DNA from: Actinomycetota bacterium
GTDB taxonomy: Bacteria; Actinomycetota; Acidimicrobiia; Acidimicrobiales; CADCSY01
Direction: 5' to 3'
Length of the DNA stretch: 47,583 nt
Assembly: GCA_004366205.1 (NCBI GenBank)
Contig: SIRW01000058.1
Location: 1-47,583, forward strand
The stretch's first letter is position 1. Each line of letters opens with the position of its first letter. Made by a program: the position numbers and the translations under genes. Positions 33,301 to 40,602 of the stretch are shown piece after piece. The notes under the pieces were generated by a model. The model was given only the letters and a program-made list of their open reading frames with translations, did not search any database and was not told where the DNA came from.

Positions 33301-33459
33301 CGACGCCAGCAGCCGGCGCGTGGCCACCCCGACGTGGTTGGACGGCACCACGACCGTGACGGGAGCGAGGGGCTCGCCGGCCTTCGCCGTGGCCACGGCA
33401 GCGCGCAACCGCTCGGCGGCCTCGCGCCCGTAGCGCACCCACTCGACCCGCGCTCCCAT
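30304..33459 (-). CDS. AddB-like nuclease with inactive helicase fold
   Basis: A 1051-residue partner of the downstream helicase. The N-terminal region (VTVVVPSNHVGVATRRLL) occupies the Walker A place without GxGKT, as in AddB. The C-terminal PD-(D/E)XK nuclease has FRGKVDRIDRA and LYVVDYKTGSA (Asp891, Asp905, Lys907). AddB normally holds an Fe-S cluster with one Cys before and three after the nuclease. Here I see Cys in RWAVCPFDYLL and only two later (Cys1008, Cys1011 in ECHSCEP), so the fourth ligand seems missing. TACCAT lies 8 nt before ATG 33459 (leaderless). Many actinobacteria use AdnAB instead, whose two subunits are both motor-like. Confidence 0.88.
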   Translation of the reverse strand: MGARVEWVRYGREAAERLRAAVATAKAGEPLAPVTVVVPSNHVGVATRRLLASGALGPVGGHGAGLAAVTFLTAYRLAELLGSARLAGAGRRPVSTPVLAAALRRALADDPGVFGNVARHPATESALIGAYRELRDLDDETTGRLRRAGRRAGEVVRLVREARRRLEGDWYDEEDLMVAAVEAVTADPGVLDEVGAVIVHLPQRLTRHAGSLLRAVAARTEVVVLAGATGDPRADAEVAAAVGLLHPDAPAPPAPADLSAVAGTGRTRILTTSDADEEARAAVRTIVAAARDGTPLDRMALLHASPEPYARLLHDHLDAAGIPANGAAVTPVAGSVAGRALLGLLALPEGGFRRQDVFAWLHAAPVLHRGRWAPLSAWERLSRDATVVAGRDHWDRLLARLAAELGERAARDSDDPEVPAWRVERDRTDADRALALRAFVLELIDELDAAAAAPRPWPEHARWAGTVLARLLGGAGDREGWPRAEVLAAERVEAALARLAALGPVEGPVGLDVFTRTLELELESDLGRTGRLGEGVLVGSVGMGVGLDLDLVVVVGLAEGTFPAPFRDDALLPDHERRAAGGQLVLRQDRTDTQHRELLAVLAGAARQVLTVPRGDLRRSSERVPSRWVLEVASHLAGRRLWSEDLLGSTAPWLGHVASFDAGLRHLDFPATGQEHRLRTMLASGADRAAAGDPLVAAGAAVVAARRSAAFTRFDGNLAGLPVPSPVDGVTSPTRLQRWAVCPFDYLLQDVLGVEQVESPEEQLQINALDRGSLVHECLEDFVVQALARAGDEAGAWTDDDLDLLLEVAAAACDRYEERGLTGRPIFWHRDRRSILDDLARFFDEDARRLAGHGARPLAAELAFGLPGAALGPVALRLPDGRAVRFRGKVDRIDRAADGTLYVVDYKTGSARDHAGLGPDDPDRAGRFLQLPVYGEAARAFAGEPDARAVAGYWFVTAKGQFKRVEYEVTPGVLERVGATLQTIVRGIEAGVFPQHPAANSTSPRPECHSCEPDGLGVADLRRAWDRKRHDPALALYADLVEPPEEDTDGG

Positions 33460-33467
33460 GACCGGGG

Positions 33468-33473
33468 ATGGTA
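33468..33473 (-). promoter_or_regulatory. -10 element of the leaderless addBA promoter
   Basis: TACCAT on the minus strand, 8 nt before ATG 33459, with no SD between. Confidence 0.5.
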
Positions 33474-33657
33474 CGTAGCGGCTGTGACAACCCCGGCGCG
33501 CCGAGCCCTACGGTGGGGCTTCGACCGGGGTGAGCTCGGCGCCGCCTGAACGCCGTGCGCCCGCGGTGGCAGAACGACCGCAACCGCGCCCTCGTCGACG
33601 CCCTCTACGGCTGCCTCTGACGCCCGCCGTCACCGCCACCGACCGGCGGACCTGAAA
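33474..33657. other. Intergenic region between the nuclease genes and the ABC operon
   Basis: I see no intact gene. One frame ending at about 33620 reads R-W-Q-N-D-R-N-R-A-L-V-D-A-L-Y-G-C-L before its stop, which looks protein-like and could be the tail of a lost gene, but no family is recognised. Confidence 0.35.
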
Positions 33658-33671
33658 GGGACCAAGGTCCC
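33658..33671. promoter_or_regulatory. Palindrome GGGACCAAGGTCCC, DosR/DevR-like box
   Basis: A perfect 14-bp palindrome upstream of the ABC operon. It fits GGGAC-N4-GTCCC, the core of DosR/DevR-type boxes (consensus GGGACTTTAGTCCC). A weak -10 candidate, TGTAGC (33694-33699), would put the box near -41. Control by a DosR-like regulator is inference. Confidence 0.45.
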
Positions 33672-33760
33672 GGGCGCGCGATACCTCCGGCCCTGTAGCG
33701 GCGGGCCGCCGTGGCGCACCGTGGGCACAGGGCCCCACGGGGGGGACCGGGGAGGAGACC

Positions 33761-34573
33761 ATGCCCGACGACGGTCACGAACCGATCCTGGCGGTGCACA
33801 ACCTCGAGGTCGTCTACAGCGACGTGATCCGGGTGCTTCGGGGCGTGAGCCTCGAGGTGGCGCCCGGCTCGATCGTCGCCCTCCTGGGCGCCAACGGCGC
33901 CGGCAAGACGACCCTGCTGCGCGCCATCACCGGCCTGCTACCAGTCCACCACGGCCGGATCACCAAGGGCACGATCAGCCTCAACGGCACCGAGGTGACG
34001 AGCTTGCCGCCGCCGGCGATCATCCGCCACGGCGTCGCCCAGGTCATGGAGGGCCGCCGCGTGTTCGCCGAGCTCACCGTGGCCGAGAACCTCCGCATCG
34101 GCGGTCTCGCCCGCCGCAACAAGCGAGGCCTGGACGAGACCTACGCCAAGGTGATGGAGCTCTTCCCGGTCCTCGCCGACCGCAAGGACCGGTCGGCCGG
34201 CCTCCTCTCGGGCGGTGAGCAGCAGATGCTGGCGATGGGCCAGGCCCTCATGGCCGGCCCGGCGATGATCCTGCTCGACGAGCCGTCCCTCGGGCTGAGC
34301 GCCCTCAACGCCCTGCAGATCCGCAACCTGATCGTCGAGATCAACCACGGCGGAACGGGCGTCCTCCTCGTCGAGCAGAACGCGCGCATGGCCCTGTCGA
34401 TCGCGGACCACGCCTATGTGCTCGACAACGGCAAGGTCGTGAAGGACGGCAGCGGCGCCGAGCTGCTGGCCGACCGGGACATCCAGGAGTTCTACCTGGG
34501 GGTCGGCGACGCGGGCCGCCTGTCCTTCCGCGACGTGAAGAGCTACCGGCGCAAGAAGCGGTGGAGTGCCTGA
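33761..34573 (+). CDS. ABC transporter ATP-binding protein (LivF type)
   Basis: A 270-residue ATPase of branched-chain-type importers: Walker A GANGAGKTT, Q-loop region VAQVMEGRRVF, signature LSGGEQQML, Walker B MILLDEPSLGLS, and the switch His replaced by Gln (VEQN), a usual LivF feature. The VMEGRRVFAELTVAENL segment is the LivF hallmark. It powers uptake together with LivG and the permeases downstream. GGGGAGGAG precedes ATG 33761. It is the first gene of a run with overlapping stops and starts (TGATG to livG). The last 25 residues (SFRDVKSYRRKKRWS) are a basic extension. Confidence 0.93.
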   Translation: MPDDGHEPILAVHNLEVVYSDVIRVLRGVSLEVAPGSIVALLGANGAGKTTLLRAITGLLPVHHGRITKGTISLNGTEVTSLPPPAIIRHGVAQVMEGRRVFAELTVAENLRIGGLARRNKRGLDETYAKVMELFPVLADRKDRSAGLLSGGEQQMLAMGQALMAGPAMILLDEPSLGLSALNALQIRNLIVEINHGGTGVLLVEQNARMALSIADHAYVLDNGKVVKDGSGAELLADRDIQEFYLGVGDAGRLSFRDVKSYRRKKRWSA

Positions 34574-35400
34574 TGACGACGATCGAACAGCCGGAGGTCC
34601 CCCTCGTCGGCGAACGAGCTGAGCACGCGATCCAGCCGCTGCTCGAGGTCGACCACGTGAGCCTGCGCTTCGGTGGGGTGCACGCCCTGCGCGCCGTGAG
34701 CTTCGACGTCCGCCCCGGCGAGCTGCTGGGGCTGATCGGCCCGAACGGCGCGGGCAAGACCTCGATCCTGAACTGCCTCAACGGGGTCTATCGACCGCAG
34801 CAGGGCTCGATCCGCCTGCGCGGCAGGGAGCTGGTCGGCCTCAGGCCGCCCGCCACCGTCGAGGCCGGCATCGCCCGCACCTTCCAGAACCTGGGCTTGT
34901 TCACGAACCTGGACGTGTTCGACAACCTCATGCTCGGCCGCCACCACCTCATGCGGTCCGGCGCGCTCAGCGGCGCCGTGTGGTTCGGCCGCACCCGCCG
35001 TGAGGAGATCGCCCACCGGCGGCGGTGCGCCGAGATCATCGAGTTCCTCGACCTGGTCAGGTACCGCTACCTGCCGGTGGGGATGCTGCCGTACGGGGTG
35101 CAGAAGCGGGTCGAGCTGGGCCGGGCCCTGGCCATGGACCCGACCCTGCTGCTGCTCGACGAGCCCGTGGCCGGCATGAACCGCGAGGAGACCGAGGACA
35201 TGGCCCGCCACATCCTCGAGATCCGTGAGGGGCTCGGGTTCGCCATCGTGCTCGTGGAGCACCAGCTCGATTTGGTCATGGACCTCGCCGACCGCGTGGT
35301 GGTGCTCGACTTCGGGGAGCTGGCCGCCATCGGGACCCCTGACGAGGTGAAGGACGACCCCCGCGTCCTCGCCGCCTACCTGGGATTCGCGGAGACATGA
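34573..35400 (+). CDS. ABC transporter ATP-binding protein (LivG type)
   Basis: A 275-residue ATPase: LRFGGVHALRAVSFDVRPGELLGLIGPNGAGKTS (the LivG opening with Walker A), IARTFQNLGLF (Q-loop), a degenerate signature (LPYGVQKRVELGRAL), Walker B LLLLDEPVAGMN, and His switch in VEHQ. It pairs with the LivF-like protein on the cytoplasmic side of the importer. ATG 34573 overlaps the livF stop (TGATG), and its own stop overlaps the acyl-CoA ligase start (ATGA). Confidence 0.93.
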   Translation: MTTIEQPEVPLVGERAEHAIQPLLEVDHVSLRFGGVHALRAVSFDVRPGELLGLIGPNGAGKTSILNCLNGVYRPQQGSIRLRGRELVGLRPPATVEAGIARTFQNLGLFTNLDVFDNLMLGRHHLMRSGALSGAVWFGRTRREEIAHRRRCAEIIEFLDLVRYRYLPVGMLPYGVQKRVELGRALAMDPTLLLLDEPVAGMNREETEDMARHILEIREGLGFAIVLVEHQLDLVMDLADRVVVLDFGELAAIGTPDEVKDDPRVLAAYLGFAET

Positions 35401-37238
35401 GCGCGGCGCCGACCATCGACCGACCGGCCGGCCCGGCCGCCATCGGGGAGGCGACCTCGCTGCCCGCGCTGCTCCTCGCCCGGGCCGACGCCGCCCCCAC
35501 CGACGTGGCCATGCGCCGCAGCCGGAGCTGCATCTGGTCCGAGATCACCTGGGCGGAGTACGCGGAGCACGTCGCCCGGGTGGGGCTCGGCCTGCTCGCC
35601 CTCGGCGTGGGGCCCGGCGACCACGTGGCCGTGCACAGCGACAACCGGCCCGAGTGGCTGTACGCCGACCTCGGGGCCCAGGGCATCGGCGCCGTGACCG
35701 TCGGGGTCTACCCGACGAGCCCCCCGGCGGAGGTCGAGTACCTGCTCGGCCACTCCGAGGCGGTGGTGCTGTTCGCCGAGGACGAGGAGCAGCTCGACAA
35801 GGCGCTCGAGGTGCGCGAGCGCCTGCCGCTGCTGCGTCACATCGTGGTGTTCGACACGGCCCTGATCGGCGCCCACCTGGACGACCCGCAGATCATGTCG
35901 TTCGCCGAGCTCGAGGCGATCGGCGGCCGGGAGGACCCGGCCGGCTACCGGGAGCGGGTCGCGGCGCTCGACCCGGCGGACGTGGCGATCGTCGTCTACA
36001 CGTCGGGCACGACCGGCCCCCCGAAGGGGGCCATGCTCACCCACCGCAACCTGCTGGCCGCCGCCGAGACCCTGAACGTCCTCAACGAGGCGGGCGAGCG
36101 TGACGAGATCCTCTCGTACCTGCCGCTGTGCCACATCGCCGAGCGGCTGCTCTCGCTCGTGAACGCCCTGTGGTTCGGGGTGGTCGTCAACTTCGGCCAG
36201 GGCAGCGACACGTTCGCCAGCGACCTTCGGGAGGTGCAGCCCACCGCCTTCCTGGGCGTCCCCCGCGTCTGGGAGAAGATGATGGCGGCCGTCGAGATCG
36301 GCATCGCCGACGCCACCTGGCTGAAGCGCCACGTCTACGCCTTCTGGATGCGCCAGGGCGCGCGGCTCGCACCCCGGCGGATGCGAAGCGCCATGCGGCC
36401 CCACCACTGGGCCTGGTACTTCCTGGGCTGGCTGATGCTCTACCGCCCCGTGCGCGACAAGCTCGGCCTGCGACGGGTGCGCATCGCCATCTCGGGCGCA
36501 GCGCCGATCTCGCCGTCGGTGCTCGAGTTCTTCTGGGCGCTCGGCGTGCCGATCCGCGAGGCGTACAGCCAGACCGAGAACACCGCCGTGGCGACCTACA
36601 CGCCGGCCGGCGACGTGCGCATCGGCAAGGTCGGGATCCCGCTGCCGGGGACCGAGATCCGCATCGCCCCCGACGGCGAGATCCTCACCCGGTCCGCTAC
36701 CACGTTCGCCGGCTACTTCAAGAACCCCGAGGCGACGGCGGCCGCCCTCGACCCCGACGGGTGGCTCCACACCGGTGACATCGGTGAGCTCGACGAGGAC
36801 GGGTACCTGCGGATCACCGACCGCAAGAAGGACATCATCATCACGGCGGGCGGCAAGAACATCGCGCCGTCGGTCATCGAGAACCGCCTGAAGGTCTCTC
36901 CGTTCGTCCGCGAGGCGATCGTGATCGGCGACGGCCGCAAGCACCTCACCGCCCTGGTCGGCATCGAGCAGGACACGGTCGGTGACTGGGCGACCCGGCG
37001 CTTCCTGCCCTACACGACCTACGAGGACCTCGCCGCCAAGGCCGAGGTGCGGACGCTGATCGCCGAGTGGGTCGAGCACGTCAACCGGGAGCTCGCCCAG
37101 GTGGAGCAGATCAAGGACTTCCGCATCCTGCCGCGGCTGCTCGACCACGAGGAGGGGCAGCTCACGGCGACCCAGAAGGTCAAGCGCCGGGCCATCAGCG
37201 ACGAGTTCGGCGACCTCATCGAGGAGATGTACCGGTGA
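35397..37238 (+). CDS. Long-chain acyl-CoA synthetase / AMP-binding ligase
   Basis: A 613-residue adenylate-forming enzyme: P-loop YTSGTTGPPKGAMLTH near residue 202, AYSQTENTAVATY (A5 region), TGDIGELDEDGYLRITDRKKD (A7-A8) and GGKNIAPSVIENRLK near the C-terminus. Length and the insertion between A3 and A5 resemble FadD15-type long-chain ligases. It activates a carboxylic acid with ATP and CoA. It sits inside a Liv-type importer operon, between the ATPases and the permeases, joined by ATGA and GTGA overlaps. That suggests the importer's cargo is the acid it activates (inference). Confidence 0.93.
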   Translation: MSAAPTIDRPAGPAAIGEATSLPALLLARADAAPTDVAMRRSRSCIWSEITWAEYAEHVARVGLGLLALGVGPGDHVAVHSDNRPEWLYADLGAQGIGAVTVGVYPTSPPAEVEYLLGHSEAVVLFAEDEEQLDKALEVRERLPLLRHIVVFDTALIGAHLDDPQIMSFAELEAIGGREDPAGYRERVAALDPADVAIVVYTSGTTGPPKGAMLTHRNLLAAAETLNVLNEAGERDEILSYLPLCHIAERLLSLVNALWFGVVVNFGQGSDTFASDLREVQPTAFLGVPRVWEKMMAAVEIGIADATWLKRHVYAFWMRQGARLAPRRMRSAMRPHHWAWYFLGWLMLYRPVRDKLGLRRVRIAISGAAPISPSVLEFFWALGVPIREAYSQTENTAVATYTPAGDVRIGKVGIPLPGTEIRIAPDGEILTRSATTFAGYFKNPEATAAALDPDGWLHTGDIGELDEDGYLRITDRKKDIIITAGGKNIAPSVIENRLKVSPFVREAIVIGDGRKHLTALVGIEQDTVGDWATRRFLPYTTYEDLAAKAEVRTLIAEWVEHVNRELAQVEQIKDFRILPRLLDHEEGQLTATQKVKRRAISDEFGDLIEEMYR

Positions 37239-38131
37239 CCGACTTCGTCCAGCTCATCTTCGCCGGTCTCGCTCTGGGCGCCCGCTACGCCCTGGTGGCG
37301 CTCGGGTTCGTCGTGATCTACCGGGCGACCGGCGTGATCAACTTCGCCCAGGGCGCCTTCGTCGCCCTCGGCGCCTATCTCGTGTACCAGTTCGGCACCA
37401 CCTGGGCGCTGCCGTTCGCGCTGGCGGTGATCCTGGCGATGCTGGTGTCCGCGGGTGTGGGCGCCGGTGTCGAGCGTGTCGTGCTGCGGCGGGTGATCGG
37501 CCGGCCGGTGTTCGCCGTGATCATGATCACCGTCGGCCTGCTGTTCCTGCTCGAGCAGTTCGTGACGAGCGTCTGGGGCCACCAGTCCCTCAACCTGGGT
37601 GATCCCTGGGGGGTCAGCACGGCGTCGATCGGGACGCTCGTCGTCTCGCACCGGGACGTGTGGACGCTGGTGCTCGCCGGAGTCGTGCTGGCCGGGTTCT
37701 TCGCCGTGTTCCGTTACTCGGGGTTCGGCCTGGCCATGCGGGCCACCGCCCTCGATCAGGAGGCCGCCATGGCCCGGGGCATCGACGTGCGGCGGGTGTT
37801 CGCCGCCTCGTGGGCCATCGCCGGCGCCGTGGGCGCCCTGGCCGGCATCACCATCGCCTCGGGTGCCGCGGGCCTGAACCCCGGCATCGGCCTGATCGCC
37901 CTGGCGGCCTTCCCGGCCATGATCCTCGGCGGGCTCGACTCGCCGCTCGGCGCGGTGCTGGGCGGGCTGATCATCGGGGTCACCCAGACCCTCACGGCCG
38001 GCTACCAGCCGCAGTACGCGGCGTGGCTCGGCGAGAACTTCTACGTGGTCATGCCCTTCGTGGTGATGATCCTGATCCTCATGGTGCGGCCCTTCGGGCT
38101 GTTCGGCACGAAGGAGGTCGCACGGCTGTGA
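37235..38131 (+). CDS. ABC transporter permease (LivH type)
   Basis: A 298-residue membrane protein with about eight hydrophobic segments. It opens with the LivH signature FAGLALGARYALVALGFVVIYRATGVINFAQG and has GFGLAMRATALDQEAAMARGIDVRRVFAASWAIAGAVGALAG, the cytoplasmic coupling loop for the ATPases. The GLDSPLGAVLGGLIIGVTQTL segment is also typical. With LivM it forms the membrane channel. GTG 37235 overlaps the ligase stop (GTGA), and its own stop overlaps livM in the same way. Confidence 0.93.
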   Translation: MTDFVQLIFAGLALGARYALVALGFVVIYRATGVINFAQGAFVALGAYLVYQFGTTWALPFALAVILAMLVSAGVGAGVERVVLRRVIGRPVFAVIMITVGLLFLLEQFVTSVWGHQSLNLGDPWGVSTASIGTLVVSHRDVWTLVLAGVVLAGFFAVFRYSGFGLAMRATALDQEAAMARGIDVRRVFAASWAIAGAVGALAGITIASGAAGLNPGIGLIALAAFPAMILGGLDSPLGAVLGGLIIGVTQTLTAGYQPQYAAWLGENFYVVMPFVVMILILMVRPFGLFGTKEVARL

Positions 38132-39228
38132 GCAGGTCGTCCGCCAACCCCGTCATGGTCCGCCGCCACGGTGACGACCTCCGGCTCTTCCCCACCCGCC
38201 AGAAGAAGGTCGTCTACGCCGCCCTTGTCGTCGCGGCGCTGGCGCTGCCGTTCCAGCTGTCGGGGTTCTGGACCTCCGTCGCCGTCTACGCCGGCATCGC
38301 CGCGATCGGCGGGATCGGCCTGAACCTGCTGACCGGCTTCACCGGGCAGGTCTCGCTCGGGCACGCGGCGTTCCTCGGGGCCGGGGCCTACGCCGGCGCC
38401 TACGTCGGCAGCGAGCTCGGCATGCCCTTCGTCGTGTGGCTGGCGGCGGCCGCGCTCGTCGGCGCCGTCATCGGTGGCGTGATCGGTCCGTTCGCTCTCC
38501 GGTTGCGGGGCAGCTACCTCGCCATCATCACGCTCGGCCTGGTGTTCCTCGGCCAGCACGTCTTCCAGAACTGGACGTCGGTCACCGGCGGCCTGAACGG
38601 TCGCTCGATCCGCATCCCCGTCGCCATCGGGCCGGTCGACTTCGCCGACCTCGAGGTCCTCGGCCACCAGCTCACCCGGGACCAGGGGTACTTCATCCTC
38701 GTCTGGGCCCTGGTCGCGCTCGTCGCCCTCACCGCCAAGAACATCGTGCGCTCGCGGGCGGGCCGGGCCATGCAGGCCGTGCGCGACCGGGACCTCGCCG
38801 CCGAGGCGATCGGCGTGCACCTGGCCCGCACCAAGGTCCTGGCCTTCGTGCTGTCGAGCTCGCTGGCGGCGGCCGCCGGCGCGCTGCTCGGCTCCTACCA
38901 GCGGTTCGTGCACCCGGGCGAGTTCAGCCTCGTGCTGTCGATCATGTACATCGCCATCATCGTGGTGGGCGGCGTGGGCACCACGTTCGGCCCGATCCTC
39001 GGCGCCGTGTTCATCACCGGCGTCCCCCGGCTCATCGAGTCGGTCAGCGACCGCCTCCCCTTCGTGGCCACGGACACGGCGGGCGGCGGCCTCATCACCG
39101 TCTACTCGCTCAACTGGGCGATCTTCGGCCTGCTGATCATCCTCTTCCTCGTCTTCGAGCCGCGCGGGCTGGCCGCCATGTGGATCCGCCTGCGCCTCTA
39201 CTTCAGATCCTGGCCCTTCTCGTACTGA
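38128..39228 (+). CDS. ABC transporter permease (LivM type)
   Basis: A 366-residue membrane protein with about nine hydrophobic segments: AGIAAIGGIGLNLLTGFTGQVSLGHAAFLGAGAYAGA (the LivM signature), RLRGSYLAIITLGL, the coupling loop RSRAGRAMQAVRDRDLAAEAIGVHLARTKVLAFVLSSSLAAAAGAL and GGVGTTFGPILGAVFI. It is the partner of the LivH-like permease. GTG 38128 overlaps the livH stop. The last residues (LYFRSWPFSY) are cytoplasmic. Confidence 0.93.
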   Translation: MSRSSANPVMVRRHGDDLRLFPTRQKKVVYAALVVAALALPFQLSGFWTSVAVYAGIAAIGGIGLNLLTGFTGQVSLGHAAFLGAGAYAGAYVGSELGMPFVVWLAAAALVGAVIGGVIGPFALRLRGSYLAIITLGLVFLGQHVFQNWTSVTGGLNGRSIRIPVAIGPVDFADLEVLGHQLTRDQGYFILVWALVALVALTAKNIVRSRAGRAMQAVRDRDLAAEAIGVHLARTKVLAFVLSSSLAAAAGALLGSYQRFVHPGEFSLVLSIMYIAIIVVGGVGTTFGPILGAVFITGVPRLIESVSDRLPFVATDTAGGGLITVYSLNWAIFGLLIILFLVFEPRGLAAMWIRLRLYFRSWPFSY

Positions 39229-39264
39229 CACACGCACCGACCACGGACACAAGGAGGCACACCG

Positions 39265-40563
39265 ATGACCAGGCATCCGAGGTGGGGACGGGCGCTCGCC
39301 GGGCTCGCCGTGCTGGCCCTGCTCGTCGCCGCCTGCGGGAACGGCGACACCACCGGTGACACCAGCGCCCCGACCGCCAGCGACCCGTCGGGCACCCAGC
39401 CGGCGGGTGACCCCGAGCCGGTCCCCGGCTTCGACGGGACGACCATCAACGTCGGCATCCTCGTGCCGCTCAGCGGCCTGCCCGCCATCATCGGCAACCC
39501 GCTCGCGGCCGGGCAGGAGACCTACTGGTCGTACGTGAACGACGACCTCGGTGGCGTCGCCGGCAAGTACCCGGTGCGCCCCGTCGTGGAGGACACCCTC
39601 TACGAGACCGGCGTCACCGTGCAGAAGTACAACCGCATCAAGGACGACGTCGTGCTGTTCGCCCAGGTGATGGGCACCCCCCACAACCTGGCCCTGCTGC
39701 CGCTGCTGGAGGACGACAACATCGTGGCCTCGCCGGCGTCGCAGGACGCGATCTGGGTGCGGGAGCAGAACCTCCTGCCGGTGATCCAGCCGTACCAGAT
39801 CGACGTGATCAACGCCATGGCGTACTACATCGAGGAGGCCGGCGGCCGGGGCAGGACCGTGTGCGCCATCATCGAGAACGACGTCTACGGCGAGGCCGGC
39901 CTCGAGGGGCTCCGGTTCGCGGCCGAGCGCCTCGACTTCGACATCGCCACCGTCACCCGGTTCGCCCTGGGCGACCAGGACTTCACCGCCCAGGTCACGT
40001 CGCTTCGCTCCAACGGCTGCGAGGTGGTCTGGGTGAACGCCCTGCCGAGCGAGTTCGGCGCCATCCTCGGCAAGGCGGCCGAGCTGGGCTACACGCCCCA
40101 GTGGATCGCCCAGTCGCCGGCGTGGGTGGACGTGCTCGGCGCCGGCGACCTGCGCGGCTACCTCGAGGAGCACGTCTGGATCGCCGCCGTCGGCACGGAA
40201 CCCGACGACACCTCCGACCCGAGCATGGCCCAGCTCGTCGAGCTCCGGAACCGCTACCGCCCGGATCAGAAGCCGGACTACTACTTCAACTTCGGCTACT
40301 ACCAGGCCATGGCGGTCCACCAGGTCCTCGAGCGGGCCGTCGAGCGCGGTGACCTGAGCCGCGACGGGATCATCGAGGCGATGAACAGCCTGGACAAGCT
40401 CGACTACGGCGGGCTCATCGGCGAGTACGCATGGGGTCCCCCTGAGGCCCGCAAGCCGGCGCCGATGAGCACCGTGTTCAAGATCAACATGGACAAGCCC
40501 TTCGGGCTCGAGGCGCTCAAGGTCAACTTCGAGACCCCGCACGCCGCCGCCTACGAGTTCTGA
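39265..40563 (+). CDS. ABC transporter substrate-binding lipoprotein (LivK type)
   Basis: A 432-residue periplasmic-binding-like protein. Basic start, hydrophobic stretch and lipobox LVAAC with Cys24, then a threonine- and serine-rich linker (about 25-55). The type I binding fold begins at TTINVGILVPLSGLPAIIGNPLAAG, with the VEDTLYETGVTVQKYNRI and FRF-type domain-swap segments and VVWVNALPSEFGAILGKAAELGYTPQWIAQSPAWV. It delivers the substrate to the LivHM channel. The ligand cannot be read from sequence. AAGGAGG precedes ATG 39265; the gene follows livM by 36 bp. Confidence 0.92.
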   Translation: MTRHPRWGRALAGLAVLALLVAACGNGDTTGDTSAPTASDPSGTQPAGDPEPVPGFDGTTINVGILVPLSGLPAIIGNPLAAGQETYWSYVNDDLGGVAGKYPVRPVVEDTLYETGVTVQKYNRIKDDVVLFAQVMGTPHNLALLPLLEDDNIVASPASQDAIWVREQNLLPVIQPYQIDVINAMAYYIEEAGGRGRTVCAIIENDVYGEAGLEGLRFAAERLDFDIATVTRFALGDQDFTAQVTSLRSNGCEVVWVNALPSEFGAILGKAAELGYTPQWIAQSPAWVDVLGAGDLRGYLEEHVWIAAVGTEPDDTSDPSMAQLVELRNRYRPDQKPDYYFNFGYYQAMAVHQVLERAVERGDLSRDGIIEAMNSLDKLDYGGLIGEYAWGPPEARKPAPMSTVFKINMDKPFGLEALKVNFETPHAAAYEF

Positions 40564-40602
40564 CGGCGGCTCCGTCAACCCCGCCGGAAGGGAGGCCCCT
40601 TG

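Noticed and set aside
33500-33620. Protein-like tail in two adjoining frames before the ABC operon
   Set aside because: It could be a frameshifted remnant, but I cannot name a family and the stretch is under 40 codons; noted only as intergenic.
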